Shown here piece by piece: positions 15,507 to 24,000 of a stretch of DNA of 28,722 nucleotides (positions are counted from its first letter, which is position 1; each line of letters begins with the position of its first letter). The notes beneath the pieces were generated by a model that saw only the letters and a program-made list of their open reading frames with translations, made no database searches and was not told the origin of the DNA. The translations under genes and the position numbers were made by a program. This DNA is from Chloroflexia bacterium. GTDB lineage: Bacteria > Chloroflexota > Chloroflexia > Thermomicrobiales > JALYUS01. The stretch lies in the NCBI GenBank assembly GCA_025924435.1, contig JAICIL010000012.1, positions 1 to 28,722 on the forward strand. Direction: 5' to 3'.

Positions 15507-17174
15507 ATGAGCAGCGGGAGCATTGATGCGGCGCATTCACGCCGTCGCCAGCGTCGCGCGGCGGGTCGGGGGCGTGTCCGCATGGGCGATGACGCGCACG
15601 CGGCGCTGCTGCGCGGCGTTGACCAGATGGCCGCGCTGGTCCGTCCGACCCTCGGGCCGCTGGCGCGAACGGTGGCAATCGCCGGGCAATTCCCGACCGA
15701 CGCACCCGAAGTCCTCGACAACGCCGCGACGATCATGCGGCGGACGATCCAGATCGCGGACCCCTTCGCGGACATGGGCGCGATGCTGGTCCGCCACCTG
15801 GCATGGACGGTCTTCGCGCGCGCGGGCGACGGCGCGGCAACCGCCGTCACGCTCGCGCACGCCCTCCTCCACGCGGCCGCGCCATCGCTGGCCGCCGGTG
15901 CCGATCCGATGGCCCTGCGGCGCGGCATTGAGCGCGGGCTGGCGGTCGCATTGGACGAACTGCGCCGTCAGGCCCGCCCGGTGGAATCGGCGGCGGAGCT
16001 GGCGCGGTGCGTCGCGGGCATCGTGCGCGACCCCGACCTCGCGGGCACGATCGGCGAACTCGTCGAGGCGGTCGGGCCGGACGGCGCGGTGCTGATCGAG
16101 GAGTGGAAGGGGACAACGACGACCGCCGAGTACATTGATGGCCTGCGCTGGAACAGCGGCCTCCTCTCGTCCTACCTGCTCGCGGCGGGCGAGAGTGTCG
16201 GGCGTCTGAGCGAGCCGCGAATCCTCGCCACCGATTGCCCGCTCGCCACGGCGGATGATCTCCTGCCCGCCCTCGAAGTGTGCGTCGCGGCGGGGGAGCG
16301 GCAACTCCTCCTCATCGCGCCGGAGATCGGCGCGGCGGCGCTCGGCCTCTTGATCGCCAACCGGGAGCGGGGTGTGCTCGACGGCGCGCTCGCGGTGCGC
16401 GCGCCGGGTAGCGGCGGGCGGCAGGCCCACATCCTGGAGGATATCGCCGCCGCCACCGGCGGGCGCGCCTTGCTCGTCGCGACGGGCGCGCGCCTCGCCG
16501 CTGTCTCGCTTGCCGACCTCGGCCGGGCGCGCCAGGTCTGGGCGACGGCGAGCGCCTTCGCCATCCTCGGCGGGCGGGGGGAGAAGGAGACTATTCGCCG
16601 CCGGGTCGGTGAAGCGAAGGCGGAGTTGCGCGCGCTCGCCCCGGACGACGACGAACGCAAACACCTCCGGGAGCGGATCGGCAAACTGGCGGGCACGGCG
16701 GCCCTCGTCCAGATCGGCGCACCCACCGAGAGCGCGCGGGTGGAACTGCGGACGCGCGTCGAGGCGGCGGTGACGGCGGCGCAGGCGGCCCTGCGCGAGG
16801 GGGCCGTGCCCGGTGGCGGCGGCGCGCTGCTCGCCTGCATCCCCGCGCTGGAACGGCTGGCGGCGGATTTGCGCGGGGATGAAGCCCTCGGCGTGCGACT
16901 GCTCGCGCGGGCGCTCCCCGCCCCGATGCGCGCCATTGCCGCGAATGCAGGCATAGACGCGAGCGCGCTCTTCGCGGCCCCCGGCATATGCCAGCCGGGA
17001 TGGACGTTCGATGTGCTCCGTCGCCGGTGGGTGGACGCCGAGGCGGGCGGCATTCTCGATCCGCTGCCCGTCGTGCGGGCCGCGCTGGAAGGGGCGGTCA
17101 GCACCGCCGTGATGGCACTGACCACCGATGTCCTCATCCGGCACAAGCGACCGGAGATGGCGAAAACCCCGTAA
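15507..17174 (+). CDS. Divergent GroEL/Cpn60-family chaperonin-like protein
   Basis: This is a 555-residue protein that aligns with GroEL throughout. GDDAHAALLRGVDQMAALVRPTLGP (27-51) matches the GroEL N-terminus, DPFADMGAMLVRHLA (85-99) matches the D-K-F-E-N-M-G-A block, AGDGAATAVTLAHALL (106-121) matches the ATP loop GDGTTTATVLA, and REGAVPGGGGALL (430-442) matches the late nucleotide-site loop. Two ATP-site aspartates remain (Asp71 and Asp108, equal to GroEL Asp52 and Asp87). The ATPase aspartate of R-V-E-D-A (Asp398) is Ala420, and two threonines of the ATP loop are Ala. The C-terminus ends in a basic RHKRPEMAKTP with no GGM tail. No groES is next to it. The ATG at 15507 is kept because GroEL needs residues before GDDA; an ATG at 15582 is the alternative. 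Confidence 0.88.
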   Translation: MSSGSIDAAHSRRRQRRAAGRGRVRMGDDAHAALLRGVDQMAALVRPTLGPLARTVAIAGQFPTDAPEVLDNAATIMRRTIQIADPFADMGAMLVRHLAWTVFARAGDGAATAVTLAHALLHAAAPSLAAGADPMALRRGIERGLAVALDELRRQARPVESAAELARCVAGIVRDPDLAGTIGELVEAVGPDGAVLIEEWKGTTTTAEYIDGLRWNSGLLSSYLLAAGESVGRLSEPRILATDCPLATADDLLPALEVCVAAGERQLLLIAPEIGAAALGLLIANRERGVLDGALAVRAPGSGGRQAHILEDIAAATGGRALLVATGARLAAVSLADLGRARQVWATASAFAILGGRGEKETIRRRVGEAKAELRALAPDDDERKHLRERIGKLAGTAALVQIGAPTESARVELRTRVEAAVTAAQAALREGAVPGGGGALLACIPALERLAADLRGDEALGVRLLARALPAPMRAIAANAGIDASALFAAPGICQPGWTFDVLRRRWVDAEAGGILDPLPVVRAALEGAVSTAVMALTTDVLIRHKRPEMAKTP

Positions 17175-17285
17175 TTCCGCGTGCGTTCGCGAAGTAGGTG
17201 AAGCGTTCCTTGAATATCTCAGCAGGCGCGGTTACGAGGGGAATGATGTCGCGACGCCACGAAATCAGGCGCGCAAGAAAACCTG

Positions 17286-17507
17286 TCAATGTGCCGCTGC
17301 CGACAGAGGCGCGGAATAATGATGTACGAGCCGCACCTTCTCCGGCGGTAGTGTCACGAGTGCGACCGTGTGTGCCCCGTCCGAAAATTCCACCTCGTAT
17401 GCTCCATGATCGCCGTAGACCATCACGACGACGCCTTCCGCGCCGTTCGCAAGTCCATTATCCGGCAACGGTTGCGTGAGGGCGACCGTATCGAGGTCTT
17501 CGATCAT
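17286..17507 (-). CDS. DUF4926 domain protein
   Basis: This is a 73-residue protein matching DUF4926 along its whole length: LDTVALTQPLPDNGLANGAEGVVVMVYGDHGAYEVEFSDGAHTVALVTLPPEKVRLV. This small SH3-like beta fold is found alone in many bacteria and beside putative toxin domains in some. No partner gene is adjacent here, since the 111 bases between it and the chaperonin stop hold no gene I recognise. The start is the ATG at 17507, because AAAGGAG lies 8 bases upstream. It is divergent from the beta-propeller gene. Its function is unknown. Confidence 0.85.
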   Translation of the reverse strand: MIEDLDTVALTQPLPDNGLANGAEGVVVMVYGDHGAYEVEFSDGAHTVALVTLPPEKVRLVHHYSAPLSAAAH

Positions 17508-17561
17508 GGCGGATGCTCCTTTAATCCAGAGAGTGATTGGACCGGGGACTGCATCCGGGAC

Positions 17562-17569
17562 AGTATACT
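17562..17569. promoter_or_regulatory. Palindromic -10-like AGTATACT between divergent genes
   Basis: AGTATACT is its own reverse complement, so TATACT (5/6 to the -10 consensus) reads on both strands, about 50-55 bases before each start codon. Neither direction has a good -35 at normal spacing; TTGGAC on the plus strand is 21 bases away and TTGGCT on the minus strand 19. Confidence 0.35.
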
Positions 17570-17619
17570 GATCGAGAGCGGTGCATAGCCAAAGCCGGAT
17601 GGGACGAGAAGGGGGCACG

Positions 17620-19587
17620 ATGCCGGGGGGGTGGGAACGGCTGGCGAGCCACGAGGGCGGCACGGTCGTCGCGCTGGCGGCCGTGCCGACAGGGGACGGG
17701 GGAACGCTCTTCGCGGCGACCGCGACGGGGCTTTTCGTCTCCCCGGACGGCGGGCGGACGTGGCACCCCGGCGGCGATCCGCCGCTCCCGCTCCTCACCG
17801 CCGTCGCGCCGTCCTCGCGCTTCGCGGAGAACCGCCTGCTCTTCGGCGGGACGCAGACCGGGTGCTACCGCTCGACCGACGGCGGGCGGACGTGGCGGCA
17901 GGCGCTCTCCGGCGGTCGCATCTTCGCTGTCGTGATCGTGCCCGGCGTTGGCGGGGAGGAGAGCGTCTTCGTCGGCACGCAGCGGGACGGCATCCTCCGC
18001 TCCGACGACGGCGGACGGACATGGGCGGGAGCGAACCCCGGCCTGATGGACCTCACCGTGCTGGCGCTCGCCTTCTCGCCCGACGCCGCGCGCGACCTCA
18101 CCGGCTTCGCGGCCACCACCTCCGGCCTCTACCGCACCCGCAATGGCGGCAAATCGTGGCGGGAGGTCGCATGGCCGCTCGACGAACCGGCGGTGCAATG
18201 CCTCGCCGTTTCGCCCGCGTTCGCCCGCGACCGGCTCGTCTTCGCCGGGACGGAGGGCGACGGCTTGTGGCGCTCCGACGATGGCGGCGCGAATTGGGAT
18301 GCCGTGCCGGGCCTGCCCGACGGCGGCATCGGTGCAATCGCCTTCTCGCCCCGTTATACGGAATCCCGCCACATCGCCGTGGCGACCGACGGCGGGGTCG
18401 CCCTCTCGCGCGACGGCGGCGAGACGTGGCGGTTGACCGGCGAGGCGCTGCCGCCCGTCCTCGATCTCGCCTTTATTGCGGATGGCGCCGAAGAGACGCT
18501 GGTCGCCGCGCTCTACCGGGACGGCATCGCCCGCCTCGCCGTCACCGGGCGGGAGAACGAGTGGATTCCGTCGAACACGGGCCTCCACGCCACTTTCCTG
18601 ACCGCGCTCGTCGCTTCCCCGGCCTTCGACCGCGATCGGGCGCTCTTCGCGGCGGGCGCGGAAACCGGCCTGCGCATCTCGCGCGACGGCGGCCATACCT
18701 GGGCGATGGTCGGGGGCGATCTCACCGATGCGGCGGTCTACGGGGTGGCGATTGCTCCCGACGCCGGAAGCGGATCCCTCGTCTTCGCGGCCACGGATGC
18801 GGGCGTCTATCGTAGCCGCGACGGCGGGATGCGTTGGGAATCGCCTCATCCCGATGCCGAGTCACCGACCGGGATCATCGCCGCCGGGCGGGCGGCGGGC
18901 GGCGGGCCGGGGCCGGTGTTCGCCGCGACGCTCGATGGCCGCCTGATCGCGTCGGACGACGGCGGCGAGCGATGGCGCGCGCTCGATGCGCCCTTCGATG
19001 GGGCGGCAGTCGTCTCGCTCGCCTGCTCGCCGGGCCGGACGCTGTACGTCGGCACGACGCGGCCCGCGCCGGTGGCCGATGCGGGCGAGATGACCGTCTG
19101 GCGCTCGACCGATGGTGGCGGTAGTTGGGCGCGCTGGCTGGAGGAGCGCGGCGACGGGACGATCCTGCCGCTCGCGGTCTCCGCCGATCAATCGGGGCAG
19201 GGCGACGACGCACTTTTCGTCGGGCTGGCCGGGCGGGTGCTCACGCCGCGCCGCAACGCCCGGCAGACGCGGGGCGGCGTGCGTTCTCCCCTCTGGCACG
19301 GCACCGCGCTCGCCACAGAAAGCGGCGACCCGGTGGCGATCACCGCGCTCGCCCTCTCGCCCGATCACCGAAACGATGGCATCGTCTTCGCCGCCACGAA
19401 TGCCGGTGTCTATCGCTCGCGCGACCGTGGCCGCTCCTTCGACCGCTGGAGCGAGGGCCTTGTGCCAACGGGCGTCCTGGCGCTCGCCGTGGCGACCGCC
19501 GTGAACGACGCGACGGCTGACGGCGCGCTCGTTGTCTTCGCGCTCGGTGTGGATGGCACGATCTGGCGGCGGTCGGGCAATGCGTAG
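17620..19587 (+). CDS. Asp-box (BNR-type) beta-propeller protein
   Basis: This is a 655-residue protein built almost entirely of repeats ending in an Asp-box, S-x-D-G-G-x-x-W. I count eleven: SPDGGRTW (41-48), STDGGRTW (85-92), SDDGGRTW (128-135), then TRNGGKSW, SDDGGANW, SRDGGETW, SRDGGHTW, SRDGGMRW, SDDGGERW, STDGGGSW and a degenerate SRDRGRSF. Blades are spaced roughly 43-60 residues apart. This matches the sortilin/Ycf48/exo-alpha-sialidase type of propeller. The number suggests one 10-bladed or two smaller propellers. No signal peptide, sialidase catalytic residues or membrane segment is visible, so it looks like a cytosolic binding scaffold. The ATG at 17620 has AAGGGGG a few bases upstream. 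Its TAG directly abuts the ATG of the next gene. Confidence 0.85.
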   Translation: MPGGWERLASHEGGTVVALAAVPTGDGGTLFAATATGLFVSPDGGRTWHPGGDPPLPLLTAVAPSSRFAENRLLFGGTQTGCYRSTDGGRTWRQALSGGRIFAVVIVPGVGGEESVFVGTQRDGILRSDDGGRTWAGANPGLMDLTVLALAFSPDAARDLTGFAATTSGLYRTRNGGKSWREVAWPLDEPAVQCLAVSPAFARDRLVFAGTEGDGLWRSDDGGANWDAVPGLPDGGIGAIAFSPRYTESRHIAVATDGGVALSRDGGETWRLTGEALPPVLDLAFIADGAEETLVAALYRDGIARLAVTGRENEWIPSNTGLHATFLTALVASPAFDRDRALFAAGAETGLRISRDGGHTWAMVGGDLTDAAVYGVAIAPDAGSGSLVFAATDAGVYRSRDGGMRWESPHPDAESPTGIIAAGRAAGGGPGPVFAATLDGRLIASDDGGERWRALDAPFDGAAVVSLACSPGRTLYVGTTRPAPVADAGEMTVWRSTDGGGSWARWLEERGDGTILPLAVSADQSGQGDDALFVGLAGRVLTPRRNARQTRGGVRSPLWHGTALATESGDPVAITALALSPDHRNDGIVFAATNAGVYRSRDRGRSFDRWSEGLVPTGVLALAVATAVNDATADGALVVFALGVDGTIWRRSGNA

Positions 19588-20667
19588 ATGAAGATCGTGA
19601 CCCTTACATCTACCATCGTCGCGATCCCCCGCACGGCGCGGCTGACGCTTTCCGGCGGCAGCCGGGACGACGCGACGACCGTGCTCGTTCAACTTCAGAC
19701 CGATGCGGGCATCACCGGCATCGGCCAGACCGTCGTTGACCCGCCGGCATTCGGCGCGGCGGGCATCAAGGCGAACATTGACGCCTACCTCGCGCCGCTG
19801 CTCGTCGGGCAATCGCCCCTGGAAATCGAGCGGCTGCGCGCGGCGATGGAGCGCGCCCTCCCCGGCCACCGCGCCACGCACGCGGCGATAGACCTCGCTT
19901 TGTGGGACCTGAAAGGGAAGGCGCTCGGCGTGCCCGTCCATCACCTGCTCGGCGCGCGGCTGCGGGAGGGGATCGCGCTGATGGCGATGGTGCCGCACGC
20001 CGACCCCGAAACGATGGCCCGCGAGGCGGAGCGGTTGCTCGCGACGCCCTACCCCGCGCTCAAAGTGAAAATCGGCATGGGCGTCGCGGACGATCTGGCG
20101 CGCTATCGGGCCGTCCACACGGCGGCGCGCGCCCGCGCGATCATCCAGGTGGACGGGAACGGCGGCTACACGCTCGACGAAGCGATTGCGGCACTCGCCG
20201 CGATGGAGCGCATCGGCGGCCTCGGCATGATCGAGCAGCCCGTCGCCCGCCTGGACGACCTGGCCGCGCTCGCGCGCCGCTTCGCCGCGCCCGTGATGGC
20301 CGACGAGTCGTTCGACGGGCCGGAGACGCTCGTGGCGATCGCGAAACGGGGCGCGGCGCGGGCGGCTTTCCTGAAATTGCCGAAGCAGGGCGGCATCTCC
20401 GGTGCCGTCGAGGCCGCGCGGATCGCGGAGCGCGCGGGCATCGCGCTCTCCATCGCGGTCTATTACGATATTCTCGCCGCCGCCGCCGCCCACGTCGCCG
20501 CCGCGCTGCCCGCGATCACCTGGCCCTCCTTCGTCACGCGGCTGTCGGGCAGCGTGCTCGCGGCGCCCCTCGCGCCGGCCGGACTGCTCTTTCACCCGCC
20601 GGAAGGCCCCGGCCTCGGCGTCGCGCTGGATGACGAGAATGTGCGCCGCTACACGGTGGCGCGGTGA
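19588..20667 (+). CDS. Enolase-superfamily enzyme, muconate lactonizing / epimerase-like
   Basis: This is a 359-residue member of the mandelate racemase/muconate lactonizing enzyme family, metal-dependent enzymes that remove a proton next to a carboxylate. The barrel residues are all present: Lys159/Lys161 (LKVKIG), metal ligands Asp189 (QVDGNGGYT), Glu216 (MIEQPV) and Asp239 (MADES), and the opposing Lys263 (FLKLPKQGG). Two Lys residues on opposite faces are the MLE-subgroup arrangement (muconate cycloisomerase, o-succinylbenzoate synthase, dipeptide epimerase, N-succinylamino acid racemase). The capping domain is at 1-125. Which reaction it does cannot be read here. The ATG follows the propeller stop with no gap and there is no ribosome site, so translation probably depends on the upstream gene. 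Confidence 0.9.
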   Translation: MKIVTLTSTIVAIPRTARLTLSGGSRDDATTVLVQLQTDAGITGIGQTVVDPPAFGAAGIKANIDAYLAPLLVGQSPLEIERLRAAMERALPGHRATHAAIDLALWDLKGKALGVPVHHLLGARLREGIALMAMVPHADPETMAREAERLLATPYPALKVKIGMGVADDLARYRAVHTAARARAIIQVDGNGGYTLDEAIAALAAMERIGGLGMIEQPVARLDDLAALARRFAAPVMADESFDGPETLVAIAKRGAARAAFLKLPKQGGISGAVEAARIAERAGIALSIAVYYDILAAAAAHVAAALPAITWPSFVTRLSGSVLAAPLAPAGLLFHPPEGPGLGVALDDENVRRYTVAR

Positions 20668-20816
20668 GGGTTTGCAGACCCTATACGTACACTTCCGCGC
20701 GTAGTAGGCTATGAGCAGGACTTGCAGAGTTATCCGCTGCACGCCACCATTTCACACCGCCCCGGATGTGCAGCCGGAGATGTTGGCCGATGCGTTGTAG
20801 GCATGGGGAGGCGAGC

Positions 20817-22289
20817 ATGGCGGGGCAAGCGGTGAAGCAGCGGAACGCCGGGCCGGGAACGACGCTGGATTGGGCGGAGCGGCTCTTTAAATTAAGCGAG
20901 TGGCGCACGGACATCGGCACCGAATTGCTGGCGGGGCTGACCACTTTCATGGTGATGGCCTACATCATCTTCGTCAATCCGACGATCCTCACGACGACGC
21001 AGCCGGATCAGCACCTGCGACCGGGCATCACGACCGCGACCTGCCTCGTCGCCGGGCTGCTCTGCCTCTTCATGGGCCTCTACACGAACCGCGCCCTCGC
21101 GCTCGCGCCGGGGCTGGGCATCAATGCGATCGTCGCCTTCCAACTCGTCGGCGCGCAGAAGTTGACCTATCAGGAAGCGATGGGCGTCATCGTCGCGCAG
21201 GGGATCGTCATCTTCATCCTCGTCATCACCGGCCTGCGGAAACTGGTGATGGACGCGATCCCCGTCGAACTGAAGCGGGCGATTTCCGTCGGCATCGGCT
21301 TCTTCATCCTCTTCATCGGGCTGGTGCAGGCGGGGATCGTCGTCGTCGGGCAGGGGACGCCGCTGACGATGGGCAAACTGGTCGGCTGGCCGCTGGCGAC
21401 CGCGATCATCGGCCTGTTCGTCACCGCGACGCTGCTCGCGCGCAATGTGCGCGGCGCGCTCCTCTGGGGCATCATCATCGCGACGATTATCGCCGTGATC
21501 GCGAACTACGCGAGCGGCGGCAACCTCTGGCTCGTGGACGGCAAGGATACCGGCATCGCGAAATTGCCGTCCAAATGGATCGCCGCGCCGGACTTCTCCA
21601 CCGTCGGGCATATCTCCTTCGCCTTCTTCTCCAAACTCGGCGTCCTCACGGCGGTGCTCGTCATCCTCTCGCTCTTCCTCTCGGATTTCTTCGACATGGT
21701 CGGCACGCTGATCGGCGTCGGCGGCATGGCGGGCTATCTCGATGAGAAGGGCGAGTTCCCGGATGTGCAGAAGCCGCTGCTCGTGGACTCGCTCGCGGCG
21801 GTGGCGGGCGGTCTGGGTGGGTCGTCCTCCGCGACGACCTTCATCGAGTCGGCGGCGGGCGTCGGCATCGGCGGGCGCACGGGACTGGCCGCCGTGACGA
21901 CGGGCGTCCTCTTCCTCCTTGCGATGCCGCTCTGGCCGATCATCGGCATCGTGCCCGAGCAGGCGACGGCCCCGGCGCTCATCCTCGTCGGCTTCCTGAT
22001 GAGCGGCGTGCTCGCCCCGCGCATGGTGGTCGGCGCGGGCGGCGCGGAGCGCATGGCGGGCGGCATTGACTTCAACAACCTCGTCATGGGGCTGCCCGCG
22101 CTCGTGACGATCCTGCTCATCCCGCTCACCTACAGCATCACCAACGGCATCGGCGCGGGCTTCCTCCTCTACACGTTCCTCCGGCTGGTGCGCGGCGAAT
22201 GGCGGAAAATCCACCCGGCGCTCTACGTCGTCGCCGTCGTCTTCCTCATCTATTTCGTGCGGGAACCGCTCCTCGGCATCCACGTCTAG
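20817..22289 (+). CDS. AzgA-type NCS2 purine (hypoxanthine/guanine/adenine) permease
   Basis: This is a 490-residue inner-membrane protein of the AzgA-like branch of nucleobase transporters, which take up purine bases with protons. About 12-14 hydrophobic segments are visible. Diagnostic sequence includes ELLAGLTTFMVMAYIIFVNPTIL near the start, MGLYTNRALALAPGLGINA, LFLSDFFDMVGTLIGVGG, FIESAAGVGIGGRTGLAAV and IVPEQATAPALILVGFLM, all in family order. The exact base carried cannot be assigned. The start is the ATG at 20817, because GGGGAGG lies about 6 bases upstream; an earlier in-frame ATG at 20766 gives an atypical Cys/Arg-rich leader. The 149 bases upstream hold no purine riboswitch that I can recognise. 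Confidence 0.93.
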   Translation: MAGQAVKQRNAGPGTTLDWAERLFKLSEWRTDIGTELLAGLTTFMVMAYIIFVNPTILTTTQPDQHLRPGITTATCLVAGLLCLFMGLYTNRALALAPGLGINAIVAFQLVGAQKLTYQEAMGVIVAQGIVIFILVITGLRKLVMDAIPVELKRAISVGIGFFILFIGLVQAGIVVVGQGTPLTMGKLVGWPLATAIIGLFVTATLLARNVRGALLWGIIIATIIAVIANYASGGNLWLVDGKDTGIAKLPSKWIAAPDFSTVGHISFAFFSKLGVLTAVLVILSLFLSDFFDMVGTLIGVGGMAGYLDEKGEFPDVQKPLLVDSLAAVAGGLGGSSSATTFIESAAGVGIGGRTGLAAVTTGVLFLLAMPLWPIIGIVPEQATAPALILVGFLMSGVLAPRMVVGAGGAERMAGGIDFNNLVMGLPALVTILLIPLTYSITNGIGAGFLLYTFLRLVRGEWRKIHPALYVVAVVFLIYFVREPLLGIHV

Positions 22290-22296
22290 CGCGCGG

Positions 22297-22434
22297 GATT
22301 CCCCCTCCCCCTGCCCCTCCCCCGCTGTGGCGGGAGAGGGGAAATTCGTTGCGTAGAAGGAGATATTTTCGCAGAGCATTGTCCGAAGCATACAGGAGAG
22401 TCACCCCTCTCCCGCGCACGGGGGAGGGGGAGTC
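22297..22434. repeat. Family B-like repeat with paired G/C-rich hairpins
   Basis: The left end ATTCCCCCTCCCCC (22298-22311) is roughly mirrored by GGGGGAGGGGGAGTC at the right end. Each side holds a hairpin (CCCCTCCCCCGC..GCGGGAGAGGGG at 22315-22341; CCCCTCTCCCG..CGGGGGAGGGG at 22404-22430). The centre is A/T-richer. It lies just after the permease stop and may help end its transcript. Confidence 0.7.
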
Positions 22435-22507
22435 TTTCGGCTACAATATTGCGTAGGCAATGTCCGGGTGCCGGGTGTACGACGAGGTCACTCAATGAGG
22501 GAACACC

Positions 22508-23971
22508 ATGCGAAGAGTCGTTGCCATCGCCGGTATCTGCGCGCTCCTCTTGTCGGTGTACGGTGCGGCGCCGACCGCCGCCGCCTCCACATTCGCCGCG
22601 CCCGCGTTCCAGCAGCAGTGGCAGCGGGGAGAGGCGGTCACGCCGAACTTCTGGGGGCCGCTTAGCACCGCCCATGACGGCCAGCAGGAAGCCTATCAGG
22701 AAGCGCCGGGCCGGCAACGGCTCGTGCAATATTTCGACAAGGGGCGCATGGAGTTGGCCAACGGCGCCGTCACGAACGGCCTGCTCGCGACCGAGATGAT
22801 CGCGGGGCAGGTGCAGGTCGGAGATACCACGTTCGAGAGTCGCCCGGCGCCCGCCATCCCGATTGCCGGGGACACGGACAATCCCGGCCCGACGTATGCC
22901 GCCCTCGGCGGCAAAGCGAAGGCGCTCCTCGGTGCGGCCCCCGCACAGATCGGCAACGGCACGCAGGCGGTCCTCTCCACCGCCGGGGAGATTTCCGCCA
23001 GCGGCGCGAACACGACCGCCCCGGCGATCTTCGCCGCCTATGACAGCGCGACGCGGCACAATGTGCCGAAGGCGTTCGCGGATTATCGCGCCACGGCGGG
23101 GCTTCCGACGATCGGTTACGCGCGCTCCGAACCATTCTTCACGACGGTGAAGGTCGCCGGGTCGCCGCGTCAGGTGCTGGTGCAGGTCTTCGAGCGGCGC
23201 GTGCTCACCTACACAGCGGCGAACCCGGCGGGCTTCCAAGTCGAGATGGGCAACGTCGGACGCCACTACTACCAATGGCGATACGGCGCATCGAACGCCG
23301 CCCCGCCTCCACCCGCCCCGGCGGCGGCCTCCTCCGTGACGACGGCGGTGCCGACGCTGAACTGGTCCGGCTATGAAGTGGACACGAAGAACATCACGGC
23401 GGTGCACGCGGCGTGGATCGTCCCGCCCGTCATCGCGCCCCCCGCGACGGGGTACGCCGCCACCTGGGTCGGCATCGGCGGCACCAACACCGACGATCTC
23501 ATCCAGGCCGGCACGGAGCAGGACATCGAGGACGGCGAGACGACGTACTACGCGTGGGTCGAGGCGCTGCCGGACGACAGCCTCGGCCTCTCGCCCCGGC
23601 GACTCCCCGCGAACCCCGGCGACCTCTTCGCCGTCACGATCACGAATACGAGCGGCAACGAGTGGACCGTGACGCTCGAAAACCGGACGACGGGCCAGCG
23701 CCTCTCGCTCACGACCACCTACGAATCGTGCAATTGCTCGGCGGAATGGATCGAGGAGGTGCCGGAGGTGGACGGCGTGGACGACCCGGCGATTGCGAAC
23801 TTCGGCACCGTGGCCTTCACCGAGGCGACCGCGACGGTCGGCGGGACGGTGAAGAATGCCGCGGATCTCGGCGCCGCCCCGCTGGCGCTCAGGCAGCACA
23901 GGAAGACCGTCGCGCAGCCGCAACCACTGGGCGCGGATCGGGCCAGTTTCACCGTCGCGTATATGCCCTGA
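22508..23971 (+). CDS. Secreted glutamic peptidase (G1/eqolisin family) with Chloroflexota-type N-terminal domain
   Basis: This is a 487-residue protein. A Sec signal peptide (1-26, MRRVVAIAGICALLLSVYGAAPTAAA) is followed by a domain at about 28-260 containing WQRGEAVTPNFWGP, LVQYFDKGRMEL, VTNGLLATEMI, VFERRVLTYT and EMGNVGRHYYQWRY. I know this set from many exported Chloroflexota proteins of unknown function. After a Pro/Ala linker (263-275) comes a peptidase family G1 domain (about 284-487): NWSGYEV, AAWIVPP, TWVGIGG, LIQAGTEQ with catalytic Gln333, YAWVEALP, and SAEWIEEVPE with catalytic Glu413. G1 peptidases use a Gln/Glu pair and cut proteins at acid pH outside the cell. The ATG at 22508 has GAGGG six bases upstream. 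TACAAT at 22442-22447 may be its -10, without a clear -35. Confidence 0.88.
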   Translation: MRRVVAIAGICALLLSVYGAAPTAAASTFAAPAFQQQWQRGEAVTPNFWGPLSTAHDGQQEAYQEAPGRQRLVQYFDKGRMELANGAVTNGLLATEMIAGQVQVGDTTFESRPAPAIPIAGDTDNPGPTYAALGGKAKALLGAAPAQIGNGTQAVLSTAGEISASGANTTAPAIFAAYDSATRHNVPKAFADYRATAGLPTIGYARSEPFFTTVKVAGSPRQVLVQVFERRVLTYTAANPAGFQVEMGNVGRHYYQWRYGASNAAPPPPAPAAASSVTTAVPTLNWSGYEVDTKNITAVHAAWIVPPVIAPPATGYAATWVGIGGTNTDDLIQAGTEQDIEDGETTYYAWVEALPDDSLGLSPRRLPANPGDLFAVTITNTSGNEWTVTLENRTTGQRLSLTTTYESCNCSAEWIEEVPEVDGVDDPAIANFGTVAFTEATATVGGTVKNAADLGAAPLALRQHRKTVAQPQPLGADRASFTVAYMP

Positions 23972-23991
23972 CCGCGAGAAGATTCCGTCGG

Positions 23992-24000
23992 TGATAGAAT
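23992..24000 (+). promoter_or_regulatory. Extended -10 candidate before the second enolase-superfamily gene
   Basis: TGATAGAAT combines a TGn extension with TAGAAT (5/6). No -35 is evident, as is allowed for extended -10 promoters. The GTG start at 24082 is about 75 bases beyond the expected transcript start. Confidence 0.35.

Noticed and set aside
15537..17144. A 535-codon minus-strand frame opposite the chaperonin
   Set aside because: Its composition is that of a GC-rich antisense shadow, and the plus strand aligns with GroEL from end to end.
17175..17285. A small gene between the chaperonin and DUF4926 gene
   Set aside because: Short frames here have no ribosome site and no recognisable sequence.
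20668..20816. A possible purine riboswitch upstream of the AzgA-type permease
   Set aside because: I could not find the conserved purine-aptamer core or the paired loops; only a weak TGCAG..CTGCA pairing is seen.
20892..22391. A 499-codon minus-strand frame opposite the purine permease
   Set aside because: It is a charged shadow sequence; the other strand has all AzgA motifs.
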